Positions 1 through 8,242 of a stretch of 64,000 nt of DNA are shown here, piece after piece. This stretch comes from Aurantiacibacter sp. MUD61. Lineage in GTDB: Bacteria; Pseudomonadota; Alphaproteobacteria; Sphingomonadales; Sphingomonadaceae. Position 1 is the stretch's first letter; each line of letters begins with the position of its first letter. The stretch covers positions 1,139,501 to 1,203,500 of the forward strand of contig NZ_CP115446.1 of the NCBI RefSeq assembly GCF_027912455.1. Direction: 5' to 3'. The notes below the pieces were generated by a model. It was not told where the DNA came from and made no database searches. It saw nothing but the letters and a program-made list of their open reading frames with translations. The position numbers and the translations under genes are program-made.

Positions 1-683
1 AGCCCAATCAGGGCGCGGTGATTACGCTGTTCGGTGAATATCGCGGAACGGACCGCACCGAGGGGCTGCGCTGGGTATGGCCGTGGATGGGGCGCAAGAA
101 AGTGTCCGTGCGCGCGCATAACGTTCACTCCGAACGCATCAAGATCAATGACAAGCGCGGCAACCCGATCGATGTCGCCTGTAACGTCGTATGGCGCGTG
201 CGCGATACCGCGCAGGCCGTGTTCGATGTCGATGATTACAAGGAGTTCGTGAATATCCAGATCGAGGCGGGCCTGCGCACCGTCGGCGCGCGTCACCCCT
301 ATGACGATTTCGAGGAGAACGAGACGACGCTGCGAGGGCACCCGGATGTGGTGAATTCCGAATTGCAGGCAGAGCTCAATGACAGGTTGAAAGTCGCGGG
401 CATCGTGGTCGATGAAGCCGGCCTCACCCACCTTGCCTATGCATCCGAGATTGCCGGAGCGATGCTTCGCCGCCAGCAGGCCGATGCCGTGATTGCCGCG
501 CGCAAGAAAGTGGTGCTGGGCGCTGTCGGCATGGTGGAAGACGCGCTGCAAAAGCTGGCGAGTGATGACATCGTCCATCTGGATGATGAGCGCCGCGCGG
601 CCATGGTGTCCAACCTGCTCGTCGTCCTGTGCGGCGACCGGGAAACACAGCCTGTCGTGAACGCTGGATCGCTGTACCAGTAG
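1..683 (+). CDS. SPFH/band-7 domain protein, 5' end cut by window
   Basis: The open frame runs in from base 3 with no start, so the N-terminus, where these proteins carry their membrane anchor, is missing. About 227 residues are visible. They contain a band-7 type stretch ([20 protein letters not shown], then a 'VDDYKEFV' segment) followed by the typical helical tail with alternating Ala/Glu/Arg ([20 protein letters not shown]). SPFH proteins assemble into membrane-associated rings that organise lipid domains or guard proteases. The gene is followed after 6 nt by a ribbon-helix-helix protein and then by a small membrane protein, so the three probably form one transcript. The family is clear; the exact role is not. 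Confidence 0.85.
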   Translation, partial: PNQGAVITLFGEYRGTDRTEGLRWVWPWMGRKKVSVRAHNVHSERIKINDKRGNPIDVACNVVWRVRDTAQAVFDVDDYKEFVNIQIEAGLRTVGARHPYDDFEENETTLRGHPDVVNSELQAELNDRLKVAGIVVDEAGLTHLAYASEIAGAMLRRQQADAVIAARKKVVLGAVGMVEDALQKLASDDIVHLDDERRAAMVSNLLVVLCGDRETQPVVNAGSLYQ

Positions 684-689
684 TCTGTC

Positions 690-896
690 ATGGCCCAAAA
701 GCCGAAACCCAAGAAGGCCTTTGCCCTGCGGCTCGATCCGGCGCTCCACGATGCGGTGGAGCGCCTTGCCGCGCGCGAACTGCGCTCGGTCAATGCCGAG
801 ATCGAAGTGCTGATCCGCGAGGCGCTGAAAAAGCGCGGCGTAGACGTGAAAATATCCGAAACACCACGCCGAGGTCGACCGCCGAAGGAGGATTGA
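690..896 (+). CDS. Arc-type ribbon-helix-helix DNA-binding protein
   Basis: 68 residues. Residues 10-50 fit a ribbon-helix-helix fold: a short beta strand (FALRLD) for major-groove contact, then two helices ([14 protein letters not shown] and [15 protein letters not shown]). The C-terminal tail [10 protein letters not shown] resembles an AT-hook with a GRP core, an extra minor-groove contact not usual in minimal Arc proteins. The gene starts 6 nt after the SPFH stop and is followed closely by a small membrane protein, so it may autoregulate this operon. No toxin gene is adjacent, so I do not call it an antitoxin. Confidence 0.8.
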   Translation: MAQKPKPKKAFALRLDPALHDAVERLAARELRSVNAEIEVLIREALKKRGVDVKISETPRRGRPPKED

Positions 897-898
897 AA

Positions 899-1147
899 GT
901 GCTGCACAGCATTTTGAGCGATGAACCCTGGTTTGAGCCAAAGCGCCTCGGATATGGTTCTGGCTTGCCATGTGCGTGGCAAGGCTGGGCTCTGCTCGGC
1001 GTTTATCTAGCGCTTATGATTGGCTTTGGAATGATGGTCGAAGGCGACTTGCTCGCTGTCGGAGCGATCGGCATGGTGCTTTCGACAATCATCATGGTGC
1101 TGCTCGCCAAACGCCACACGCGGGGCGGCTGGCGCTGGCGCAGCTAA
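899..1147 (+). CDS. small two-helix membrane protein
   Basis: 82 residues from a GTG start, chosen because AAGGAGG lies at about 884-890, 8 nt upstream; it begins 2 nt after the RHH stop. Two hydrophobic segments are visible, at about residues 27-45 ([20 protein letters not shown]) and 50-68 ([20 protein letters not shown]), followed by a positive C-terminus ([12 protein letters not shown]). I do not recognise a family. Its position behind the SPFH gene suggests a partner in the same membrane assembly; that is inference. Confidence 0.7.
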   Translation: MLHSILSDEPWFEPKRLGYGSGLPCAWQGWALLGVYLALMIGFGMMVEGDLLAVGAIGMVLSTIIMVLLAKRHTRGGWRWRS

Positions 1148-1241
1148 GCTGGGCGCAGCCAAGCCCTTAGCGGGCAATTAACCCTTTTTCGCTACAGCTT
1201 GCAGGGTGATGACCTATGCCGCGCCTACGCTCGCTCGCCCC

Positions 1242-2204
1242 ATGGTGAAACGCCTCCCGACGAAGGCTATTCTGGCCATCTTCGGCCTCGCTGTGGCGGC
1301 CATTCCTGCCGCATCGCTTTTCGCGCAGGATCGGGTGTCTCCTTACACTGTGGTGGAGACAGGGCAGGGCTTCGAACGCCTGCAGGATGCCGTCAATGCG
1401 ATCGGCAGCAATACCGGCACGATTGCCATTGCGCCGGGCCGTCACGAACAATGTGCGGTGCAGATTGAGGGGAACATTTCCTATTTCGCCAGCGAACCGG
1501 GCAGCGCCATTTTCGATGGCGTTACCTGCGAAGGCAAAGCCGCGCTTGTCCTGCGCGGCGAGAGCGCTGAAGTTTCAGGCCTCATTTTCCAGAATATGCG
1601 CGTGCCGGATTTCAACGGATCGGGCATTCGCCTTGAGACGGGCGATCTGACCGTCGCGCAAAGCTGGTTCCGCGACAGCCAGCAGGGCATACTGACCGGC
1701 AGTGACGGCTCTGCGCGCATGGTGGTGGATCGCTCCACCTTCACGCGGCTCGGCACCTGCGATGGCCCGGGCGGCTGTGCGCATTCAATCTACACCGGCG
1801 ATCTCGGCCATGTCCGCATCACCAATTCGCGCTTCGAGCAGGGACGCGGCGGGCACTATGTCAAATCGCGCGCGGCGCGTGTCGACATCGCTTCCTCCAG
1901 TTTTGACGATGCCGCAGGCCGCGCAACCAATTACATGATCGACCTGCCCGGCGGCGCGTCGGGCCAGATCAGCAACAATTGGTTCGTGCAGGGCGCGGAC
2001 AAGGAAAACTACTCCGCTTTCATCGCTGTTGCTGCCGAAGGCCGCCAGCGTTCCAGCTCCGCTCTGCAGGTTCTCGGCAACGATGCCCGCCTTGCACCGG
2101 GCGTAAGCCGCAACACCGTGTTCGTTGCCGACTGGTCGGGCGATATGGGCGGTATCGGCGACAATGCGCTCGGCCGCGGCCTTTCGCGCTACGAGGTGCG
2201 ATAG
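1242..2204 (+). CDS. secreted right-handed beta-helix protein
   Basis: 320 residues from ATG 1242; an upstream in-frame ATG at 1206 exists, but the second start puts a clean signal peptide at the N-terminus (MVKRLPTKAILAIFGLAVAA, cleavage near SLFA-Q). The mature part opens with FERLQDAVNAI, the usual lead-in of pectate-lyase-like helices, then repeats of about 22-25 residues with the pattern hydrophobic-x-hydrophobic-x-N/S-x-hydrophobic-F (for example VRITNSRFEQ, VDIASSSFDD, GQISNNWFVQ). These folds usually bind or cut polysaccharide; no catalytic signature is evident. Stands alone, transcribed towards the zinc-finger gene. Confidence 0.75.
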   Translation: MVKRLPTKAILAIFGLAVAAIPAASLFAQDRVSPYTVVETGQGFERLQDAVNAIGSNTGTIAIAPGRHEQCAVQIEGNISYFASEPGSAIFDGVTCEGKAALVLRGESAEVSGLIFQNMRVPDFNGSGIRLETGDLTVAQSWFRDSQQGILTGSDGSARMVVDRSTFTRLGTCDGPGGCAHSIYTGDLGHVRITNSRFEQGRGGHYVKSRAARVDIASSSFDDAAGRATNYMIDLPGGASGQISNNWFVQGADKENYSAFIAVAAEGRQRSSSALQVLGNDARLAPGVSRNTVFVADWSGDMGGIGDNALGRGLSRYEVR

Positions 2205-2254
2205 CGTCGGAACACATGCCTGCTGCCGCCCGTTGATCGGGCAGGAGATACAAT

Positions 2255-2518
2255 ATGGCAGGCGGTTGGTCGCGCGATGGCGCGGTTCAGGATCAGATTG
2301 AAGACAGTGTAAACGATGCCGTGGCTGCGGCGCGTGCGCGCCTGCCGAAAGGCGAAAGCGCGCTCTATTGCCGCGAATGCGGGGAGGATATCCCGGAAAA
2401 GCGCCGCATTGCCGTACCCGGCGTCCAGACCTGCGTGGCCTGCCAATCGGGCAAGGATGCAAGCGTGCGCCACTCGGCCATCAATCGCCGCGGTTCCAAA
2501 GACAGCCAGTTGCGCTAA
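2255..2518 (+). CDS. DksA/TraR-family C4 zinc finger protein
   Basis: 87 residues with C39-x2-C42 and C60-x2-C63 separated by 17 residues (CRECGEDIPEKRR then TCVACQ), the DksA/TraR zinc-finger layout. The N-terminal coiled coil of full DksA (about 150 residues) is reduced to one helix, as in TraR/YbiI-size members. Such proteins bind the RNA polymerase secondary channel and tune transcription initiation. The start is supported by GGAGA 6 nt upstream. It ends 10 nt before psd and may be cotranscribed with it. Confidence 0.85.
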   Translation: MAGGWSRDGAVQDQIEDSVNDAVAAARARLPKGESALYCRECGEDIPEKRRIAVPGVQTCVACQSGKDASVRHSAINRRGSKDSQLR

Positions 2519-2528
2519 GGCCGCCTTC

Positions 2529-3371
2529 ATGTCCAAACCCTTCATCGCTCTCCAGCGGATTGTGCCGCATCACGCCGTGTCGCGCTTCGCCGGAAAATTC
2601 GCTGGCAGCACGACGCCCTGGATCAAGGATAGCCTGATCCGCCGCTTCATCGCATCATACGATGTCGATATGAGCGAGGCGGCGCGGCCTGTCGAAGCTT
2701 ACGATAGCTTCAACGACTTCTTCACCCGCGAGCTCAAACCCGGCGCGCGCCCGCTAGCCGATAGCCAGACGCATGTGCTTTCCCCCGCCGATGGCGCGGT
2801 GAGCCAGATCGGTCGCATCACCGAAGGGCGCATTTTCCAGGCCAAGGGCCGTGAATTCACCGCCGCGCAATTGCTGGGCGGCGATGCGGAAGCGGCAGAG
2901 AAATTCGCCGGCGGGCACTTCGCCACGATCTACCTCAGCCCGAAGGATTACCACCGCGTCCACATGCCGGCAGAGGGCGATCTGCGCTCGACACGCTACG
3001 TTCCGGGGGACCTGTTCAGCGTCAATCAGGTCACGGCAGAGAATGTCGATGGCCTGTTCGCGCGCAATGAACGCCTCGCCTGCCTGTTCGACTGCGCGCG
3101 CGGCAGCTTTGCCAGCGTGATGGTGGGGGCAATGATCGTCGCCGGGATCGAGACTGTGTGGGGCGGCCGCGAAGCAGCGCATAGCCCGGAGGCGCGCGAA
3201 TTCGGTTTTTCGTCCGGCACGCATAAGCTTGAAGCGGGCGCGGAAATGGGGCGCTTTTTCCTCGGCTCTACCGTCGTCTTGCTGTTCGAGCCGGGCACGC
3301 TTGAATGGGATAGTGCGCTGAAAGCCGGAGACAGCGTGCGCATGGGCCAGGCCATCGGGCGCTGGCTCTGA
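2529..3371 (+). CDS. psd: phosphatidylserine decarboxylase
   Basis: 280 residues. Converts phosphatidylserine to phosphatidylethanolamine at the inner membrane. The family autocleavage motif LGST is at residues 245-248, inside GRFFLGSTVVLLFEPG; cleavage before Ser247 would make the pyruvoyl cofactor. The other family blocks are present: NDFFTRELKPGARP near residue 65, SPADGAVSQIG near 85, and YHRVHMP near 140. The start is set by good agreement of the N-terminus with E. coli-type Psd (GRF then WIKDSLIRRFI); a longer open frame upstream overlaps the zinc-finger gene and is unlikely. No pssA is in view. Confidence 0.93.
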   Translation: MSKPFIALQRIVPHHAVSRFAGKFAGSTTPWIKDSLIRRFIASYDVDMSEAARPVEAYDSFNDFFTRELKPGARPLADSQTHVLSPADGAVSQIGRITEGRIFQAKGREFTAAQLLGGDAEAAEKFAGGHFATIYLSPKDYHRVHMPAEGDLRSTRYVPGDLFSVNQVTAENVDGLFARNERLACLFDCARGSFASVMVGAMIVAGIETVWGGREAAHSPEAREFGFSSGTHKLEAGAEMGRFFLGSTVVLLFEPGTLEWDSALKAGDSVRMGQAIGRWL

Positions 3372-3377
3372 TCGCGA

Positions 3378-4079
3378 TTAGCTTCCGGCGCGCAAATTGG
3401 CCGGATAGCCGAATTCGGTCGCGATCTGGTTGGCGCGCTCCACCGCCTTGGTCATGTCGACATCGACATTCGCGAGATTGGTGTTGAGCAGGAATTCGGC
3501 GCGCTCGCTGCCATTCACCATGGCAAGCAGCAACCATGCGACCGCTTCTTCAAGGTCCACCTCAACGCCTTCGCCGTTCACATACATGACGCCGATTTCG
3601 TTGAGTCCATGGACGTTGCCGGCGCGCGCGCCTGCCTCGAATTGCTCCCGCGCTGCGGCGTAATCGACCGGTGTTCCGCGTCCCGTCGAATGCATCACGC
3701 CCAGGCTGATAATGGCATTGCTCCAGCCCTGCGCTGCGGCCTCCTCAAACAAGGCGAACGCCTCTTCGGGTGAGCCGCATTCGCATTCGCCCGTGTCCAT
3801 CATCACCCCAAGCCGCCACTGCGCATGCGGCTGGCCAAGCTCTGCCGCACGGCGATAGAGGCGCACCGCGCGCTGCGTGTTCTGCTCCACGCCGCGGCCA
3901 TTGTCATAAAACCAGCCGAGATATTCGATCGAACCGGGATCGCCGTCTTCAGCGCCCTCGGAGATCATTTCGAATGCCTCTGCCTCGCGCCCTTCTTCCA
4001 TCAGCACCCGGGCCTGATCGGCAATGGAGGCATCCTGCACGGCGAGTGCGGCGAGAAAAGTGAGGAAGGTCAGTTTCAT
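3378..4079 (-). CDS. secreted Sel1-repeat protein
   Basis: 233 residues from ATG 4079, which gives a short signal peptide (MKLTFLTFLAALA); a longer open frame adds 12 residues before it. At least four Sel1-like TPR repeats are visible with the G-x-x-x-L-G-x-x-Y/M-x-x-G-x-G-V pattern (YLGWFYDNGRGV, RLGVMMDTGEC, SLGVMHSTGRGT, EIGVMYVNGEGV). Sel1 repeats are protein-interaction scaffolds, here predicted periplasmic. Converges on psd with a 6 nt gap; it may be the last gene of the xth-ribA-GNAT run. Confidence 0.82.
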   Translation of the reverse strand: MKLTFLTFLAALAVQDASIADQARVLMEEGREAEAFEMISEGAEDGDPGSIEYLGWFYDNGRGVEQNTQRAVRLYRRAAELGQPHAQWRLGVMMDTGECECGSPEEAFALFEEAAAQGWSNAIISLGVMHSTGRGTPVDYAAAREQFEAGARAGNVHGLNEIGVMYVNGEGVEVDLEEAVAWLLLAMVNGSERAEFLLNTNLANVDVDMTKAVERANQIATEFGYPANLRAGS

Positions 4080-4121
4080 GCGCGGCAGTCTGCGCGGGCC
4101 ATCCGCAGTTTGCAAGCGGGC

Positions 4122-4619
4122 TTAGCCAAAGGCGGGCGCGTAGCTCACCGTGCCGCGCGGCTCATCGCCTGCAAAGAGGAGGCGCTGGAAATATTCCTGC
4201 GGCACGCCGGGAAAAACCAGCTCCGGATCATGTGCGAAGCCGAAGCGGCCGTAGTAATCGGGGTCGCCGAGCACGACGCATCCGCCAGCCCCCTGTTCGC
4301 GCAACCGGGTGAGGCCTGCCTCGCACAGCGCGCTGCCTATGCCGCCGCGCTGACGGTCCGGGGCAACGGCGAGCGGACCGAGGCCGAACCAGCCCCTCGT
4401 TCCATCGCTGATGCTGACGGGCGAGAAGACGATAAGTCCGAGCAGCACATCGCCAGCCTCAGCGACAAGGGACAGCGTCGGCGTCCGCTCGCGCCGGAGC
4501 CGCTCGATGATCTCAGGTTCGACGCCTTCGGAATGGGCATGGCCATCGAATGCGGCGGAGACGAGCGCGCGTATTTCGGCTTCGTCTGCCTCCGTCTCTG
4601 CGCGGATCGAGACGCTCAT
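4122..4619 (-). CDS. GNAT-family N-acetyltransferase
   Basis: 165 residues. The acetyl-CoA binding loop is at residues 84-99 (AVAPDRQRGGIGSALC), with Q90-R91-G92-G93-I94-G95 matching the Q/R-x-x-G-x-G/A motif A. The C-terminal GDPDYYGRFGF stretch is characteristic of the YhbS-like subgroup. Substrate unknown. The start codon overlaps the ribA stop by 4 nt (ATGA type), so translation is coupled to ribA. Confidence 0.88.
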   Translation of the reverse strand: MSVSIRAETEADEAEIRALVSAAFDGHAHSEGVEPEIIERLRRERTPTLSLVAEAGDVLLGLIVFSPVSISDGTRGWFGLGPLAVAPDRQRGGIGSALCEAGLTRLREQGAGGCVVLGDPDYYGRFGFAHDPELVFPGVPQEYFQRLLFAGDEPRGTVSYAPAFG

Positions 4620-5653
4620 TTGAGCAGATGTCCTGCCCGGTCACGCTTGGTTGCGAGATAGCGCGTATTGTGCGGATTGGACGGCAGCTGGTGGGGCACG
4701 CGCTCGATCACCTTGACGCCTGCATCTTCCAGCGCGGTGACCTTTTCGAGATTGTTGGTCATCAACCGCACTTCGCGCACTGCCAGCAGATCCAGCATGC
4801 GCGCGGCGAGCGGGAAATCGCGCGCTTCCTCCGGCAGGCCGAGCCGCTGGTTCGCTTCCAGCGTATCCACGCCTTCGTCCTGCAATCGATAGGCGCGCAG
4901 TTTGTTGATCAGGCCGATGCCGCGCCCCTCCTGCCGCATGTAGAGTAGCACGCCCCAGCCGCCTGCCGCCGCTTCGGCAGACATGGCCGCGAGCGCTGCA
5001 TCCAGTTGGGGGCCGCAATCGCATTTCAAACTACCGAAGATGTCGCCCGTCAAACATTCGGAATGCAGCCGCACCAGCGGAGGCCTGTCCGATGTCTGCT
5101 CGCCCAGCACCAGGGCGACATGTTCGCGCATGTCATTGGCGCTGCGGAAGGCGATGATGTCGGCCTCTTCCTCGCGTGCAATGGGCAGATGCGCGCGGGT
5201 GGCGATGGAGAGATTGGCGGGCGCACTCCAGGCCGCGAGATCGGTCGGCTCCAGCCACACTGGCTCTCCGGCGGGATCCGGATCGACGAGGAAGGCGGGG
5301 AGGATGCCGGCGATCCGCGCCAGCTCCATCGCGGCCTCGGCCTCGGCGAGCCACGGGAGGTCGAGCGCCTTGAAGGGCCCTTTCAGCGGATTGGCGGTGT
5401 CGAGCGCGGGGTCTGCAATCGGCAGGGCTGCGCGCACGTCCAAAGCCTCTGCCGCGCGAATGAACACCGGATGGTGCCCGCCCGCCGCAGCGCGCTGATT
5501 GCCCAGCCGCAGCGTCTCCGCCCGCGCCGCCGAAACCAGCATCTGCGCCGATCGCGCCGCGCGCTCGGCTGCGGTTTCGATGGGTAGCAGAACAGGGCCA
5601 TCGCCGATGCGCAGCGGCCAGCCATGGCGCAGCGCGTCTACCGCCTGCGCCAC
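4616..5653 (-). CDS. ribA: GTP cyclohydrolase II with degenerate N-terminal DHBP-synthase-like domain
   Basis: 345 residues. Residues about 150-345 are a full GTP cyclohydrolase II, which opens GTP in the first step of riboflavin synthesis: zinc ligands C200, C211 and C213 (HSECLTGDIFG, LKCDCG), then YMRQEGRGIGLINKLRAYRLQDEG and the C-terminal MTNNLEKVTALEDAGVKV. Residues 1-145 resemble a 3,4-dihydroxybutanone-phosphate synthase at the end (MELARIAGILPAFLVDPD), but the acidic REN-EGD catalytic block is absent, so that domain is probably inactive. The GTG start has no clear Shine-Dalgarno sequence; the frame stays open upstream into the end of xth, so the start is uncertain. Confidence 0.9.
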   Translation of the reverse strand: MAQAVDALRHGWPLRIGDGPVLLPIETAAERAARSAQMLVSAARAETLRLGNQRAAAGGHHPVFIRAAEALDVRAALPIADPALDTANPLKGPFKALDLPWLAEAEAAMELARIAGILPAFLVDPDPAGEPVWLEPTDLAAWSAPANLSIATRAHLPIAREEEADIIAFRSANDMREHVALVLGEQTSDRPPLVRLHSECLTGDIFGSLKCDCGPQLDAALAAMSAEAAAGGWGVLLYMRQEGRGIGLINKLRAYRLQDEGVDTLEANQRLGLPEEARDFPLAARMLDLLAVREVRLMTNNLEKVTALEDAGVKVIERVPHQLPSNPHNTRYLATKRDRAGHLLK

Positions 5654-5688
5654 CCGCCGCTCGGGCGAGGGAGAGGCGGCCGGATCGC

Positions 5689-6480
5689 TCAGAGATCGAA
5701 CTCCGTGATGAGCGGAATGTGGTCGCTCGGCTTTTCCCAGTCGCGGGCATCCTCACGCAGCCAGTGGCGGGTCGATTGCGCGGCAAGATCCGGGCTCGCC
5801 CACATGTGGTCGAGCCGCCGCCCGCGATCGTTCACTTTCCAGTCCTTGGAGCGATAGCTCCACCAGCTGTAATAGCGCTCCGGATCCCTGATGTGCTCGC
5901 GCCCGATATCGGTGAAGCCGTGGGCATCCTTGAAACGTTGCAGCGTTTCCACTTCGATCGGCGTGTGGCTAACGACCTTGAGCAGCTGTTTGTGGTTCCA
6001 CACATCGCTTTCCAGCGGCGCGACATTGAAGTCGCCCACGATCAGAGTGGGCCGGTCAATCGTATCCGCCCAGCGCGTCATCCGCTCGAAAAAATCGAGC
6101 TTCTGGCCGAATTTGGGGTTCTTCTCGCGATCAGGTTCATCGCCGCCCGCGGGGATATAGACATTTTCGACAATCATCCCGTCATGATCGGGCAATTCGA
6201 CACCGACGTGGCGTGCCTCGCCATTGTCCTGCCAATCATGCCGGGAGAATTCTGTGATCGGCACCCGGCTGACCGTGGCGACGCCGTGATAGCCCTTCTG
6301 GCCGTGGATCGCGAAGTGGTTGTAGCCCAGCTCCTCAAACGCCTTGAACGGGAACTGGTGCTCCTGACACTTGATCTCCTGCAGGCACAGGACGTCAGGC
6401 GCTTCCTCCTTCAGGAAACGTTCGACGATGGGCATGCGCAGGCGGACGGAATTGATGTTCCAGGTAGCGATTGAAATCAT
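5689..6480 (-). CDS. xth: exodeoxyribonuclease III
   Basis: 263 residues from ATG 6480, chosen because MISIATWNINSVRLR is the canonical N-terminus of this family; an earlier ATG adds 12 unrelated residues. An AP endonuclease and 3'-5' exonuclease of base-excision repair. Catalytic elements in order: N7 in TWNIN, E34 in CLQEIK, YIPAGG, GDFNVAP (Asp/Asn pair), and the final SDHIPL. Lies upstream of ribA on the same strand with a 35 nt gap and sits just behind the strong minus-strand terminator at 6518-6552, so it must have its own promoter in 6481-6517 or depend on readthrough. Confidence 0.93.
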   Translation of the reverse strand: MISIATWNINSVRLRMPIVERFLKEEAPDVLCLQEIKCQEHQFPFKAFEELGYNHFAIHGQKGYHGVATVSRVPITEFSRHDWQDNGEARHVGVELPDHDGMIVENVYIPAGGDEPDREKNPKFGQKLDFFERMTRWADTIDRPTLIVGDFNVAPLESDVWNHKQLLKVVSHTPIEVETLQRFKDAHGFTDIGREHIRDPERYYSWWSYRSKDWKVNDRGRRLDHMWASPDLAAQSTRHWLREDARDWEKPSDHIPLITEFDL

Positions 6481-6517
6481 GGGGGGAGGGATAGGGAGCG
6501 TAAACCCAAACCTCAAA

Positions 6518-6552
6518 CAAAAACCCCCACCGCGGGGGCATTGCGGTGAGGG
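6518..6552 (-). terminator. Rho-independent terminator
   Basis: Read on the minus strand, CCCTCACCGC and GCGGTGGGGG form a 10-bp stem (one G-U pair) around a 9-nt loop and are followed by TTTTTGTTT. The stem bases are 6524-6533 and 6543-6552 on the plus strand. It lies 177 nt beyond the lolA stop and just before xth. Confidence 0.88.
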
Positions 6553-6729
6553 TTCCTATTAAGCGTTCGTCACGCTTTGCAAAACGCGGCTTTGTTGAGA
6601 ATCGGGCAACAGGGGGGAAACCCGCCTCAACCGCGTCTTGTTTGGGTAAATTAGAAGTTTACGCCTGTCTCGCCAATGAATTTCGGCGGCCATTTGTCGC
6701 AAATTTACAACCACTCGACCCCGAGACGA
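6553..6729 (-). other. 177-nt untranslated stretch between lolA and its terminator
   Basis: No credible coding frame. On the minus strand it is transcribed before the strong terminator, either as a long lolA 3' tail or as a separate small RNA. It holds a short dyad (AAGCGT-tcgtc-ACGCTT around 6560-6577), an A/T-richer part near 6650-6710, and GC-rich blocks. I cannot assign it to an RNA family by eye. Confidence 0.4.
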
Positions 6730-7398
6730 TTATCCTGGACGACGACTTGAGCGGCGCGGATCGCGATAGCGGAAGGTGCTGTCGGGTACCGAAGCGCCGT
6801 AGCGATGGTTGCGCAGCCGCACTGTGGTGCGGGTATTCTGGGAATCGAGCGCCACCCAGCTGGCGAGCTCCAGTCCGCCCGGTGCGCTTGCATCTTCAAC
6901 GAAGATCAGCGTCATCGAGCCGAATTCGGGCCGCTCGGGATCGCGCACATTGATGCTGATCACATTGTCGGTATCGGTGGGCTGCACGGTGCCGTAGCGG
7001 GTCATGTCCCGGTTCGGATCGAGCAGCGCGCCAAGCGGGGAATTGCGGATCGGCCAGCGTTCGACCTGCTGCACATCGTAATCGACCAGAGTCAGCGCCC
7101 GCCCGTCAGACACGACGAGCATGTTGACGCTTTCCTCATATTCGAAGCGAATACGACCGGGATTGCGCAGGGTCAGCTCGCCCGAAACGGTGTTTCCGGC
7201 GCGGTCCGTCTGCGTGAAATCCGCCTGCAGCGTCGTAATGGCGCGCAGCGCCCGCGTGGCGCGGGAAAGGTCGTTCGCCTGCGGCTGGGCCGTGGCAGTC
7301 GCCACTGGCAGCGCCAGCGATGCAGGGAGGGTAACAGCCATCGCGCCCGCCATTACGGCAGCGAGAGGCTTCTTCGAGAAGAGAGTTTTCGCGTTCAT
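6730..7398 (-). CDS. lolA: LolA-like outer-membrane lipoprotein carrier protein
   Basis: 222 residues from ATG 7398, which places a signal peptide at the N-terminus (MNAKTLFSKKPLAAVMAGAM, cleavage near ATA-Q). An earlier in-frame start adds 26 residues without sense. The mature part follows the LolA pattern: LQADFTQTDRAGNTVSGELTLRNPGRIRFEYE, then LVVSDGRALTLVDYDVQQVERWPI. LolA ferries lipoproteins across the periplasm from LolCDE to LolB. The C-terminus (DPRRSSRRPG) is basic and unusual. Monocistronic by context. Confidence 0.88.
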   Translation of the reverse strand: MNAKTLFSKKPLAAVMAGAMAVTLPASLALPVATATAQPQANDLSRATRALRAITTLQADFTQTDRAGNTVSGELTLRNPGRIRFEYEESVNMLVVSDGRALTLVDYDVQQVERWPIRNSPLGALLDPNRDMTRYGTVQPTDTDNVISINVRDPERPEFGSMTLIFVEDASAPGGLELASWVALDSQNTRTTVRLRNHRYGASVPDSTFRYRDPRRSSRRPG

Positions 7399-7500
7399 AC
7401 TGCAATCCTTAGTGATGCAGCGTTGAACTGTCACTGAACTGGCGTGGTTCCCGCCGTTCATAAATCTTGTAAACACACCGCGGCAGAGCGCGCGGATTGC

Positions 7501-7668
7501 TTACTTGATTTTGCCTTCCTTGTACTCGACGTGCTTCTTCGCAATCGGGTCATACTTGCGGAAGGTGAACTTTTCCGTGTGGTTACGCGGGTTCTTCTTG
7601 GTCACGTAGAAGTGGCCAGTGTCCGCGGTCGAATTCAAGCGGATCTTGATGGTTGCGGGCTTCGCCAT
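7501..7668 (-). CDS. rpmG: 50S ribosomal protein L33
   Basis: 55 residues, the normal L33 length. The sequence [20 protein letters not shown] and the tail [18 protein letters not shown] match the bacterial type without zinc-binding cysteines: the usual CxxC pairs are replaced, as in other alphaproteobacteria (zinc-independent form). The longer frame upstream is spurious. Stands alone between lolA and the arfB operon terminator. Confidence 0.96.
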   Translation of the reverse strand: MAKPATIKIRLNSTADTGHFYVTKKNPRNHTEKFTFRKYDPIAKKHVEYKEGKIK

Positions 7669-7724
7669 GGTCTTGCTTCCAAAATTGCTTTGAGGGGCTG
7701 GCCGAATCGCGTCCGGGGCGCCCG

Positions 7725-7756
7725 AAAAAATACAGGCGGCGCACCGGTGCACCGCC
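7725..7756 (-). terminator. Rho-independent terminator of the pabBC-rluA-arfB operon
   Basis: On the minus strand GGCGGTGCACC and GGTGCGCCGCC form an 11-bp hairpin with one G-U wobble, followed by TGTATTTTTT. It is 70 nt past the arfB stop. Stem bases are 7735-7756 on the plus strand and the U-tract comes from 7725-7730. Confidence 0.8.
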
Positions 7757-7825
7757 GTTCCGGCGCGCCCAATGGGTGAGAATCGGGGAAAAGTCAAGCG
7801 TGGAACGGCATGAGCGACGCTGTCG

Positions 7826-8242
7826 CTATAGGTCGATCTTTCCGCGCAGCGCCTTCTTTTCGCCGTGCGCCTTCTTGTTGGCGAGGCGTTTCTTCTTGTT
7901 GAGGCGGTTGACCCGCGTCTTCGCGCGCCTCTTGGGCTCTTTCAGCGCCTCTTCGATCAGCTCGCCGAGCCGCTCGCGCGCATCGCGGCGATTGGCTTCC
8001 TGCGTCCGGTGGCTGCGCGCATCGATCAGGATTTCGCCCGCCATGTTGAGCTTGCTTCCGGCGAGCTTCTTCAGCCGATGGAAGACCCGCGGCGTCAGGC
8101 CGAGCTCGTAGATATTCACCCGCAGCTGCACGGCTGTCGCCACCTTGTTGACGTTCTGGCCACCGGGGCCGGACGCGGCGATGAAATTTTCCTCGGCAAT
8201 CGCATTGGCCCGGGAGAGCAGCTCTTCCAGGCGACCGCCCAT
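7826..8242 (-). CDS. arfB: alternative ribosome-rescue factor ArfB (YaeJ-type peptidyl-tRNA hydrolase)
   Basis: 138 residues. The catalytic GGQ is at residues 27-29 ([13 protein letters not shown]), followed by the RF-domain core and a Lys/Arg-rich tail from about residue 100 ([20 protein letters not shown]), which in ArfB enters the empty mRNA channel of stalled ribosomes. Lacks the codon-recognition domains of RF1/RF2. The ATG overlaps the preceding stop by 1 nt (TAATG), so it is translationally coupled to the rluA-type gene. Confidence 0.93.
   Translation of the reverse strand: MGGRLEELLSRANAIAEENFIAASGPGGQNVNKVATAVQLRVNIYELGLTPRVFHRLKKLAGSKLNMAGEILIDARSHRTQEANRRDARERLGELIEEALKEPKRRAKTRVNRLNKKKRLANKKAHGEKKALRGKIDL

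Noticed and set aside
690..896. Ribbon-helix-helix protein as an antitoxin
   Set aside because: The adjacent small gene encodes a membrane protein without toxin features and the gene sits behind an SPFH gene.
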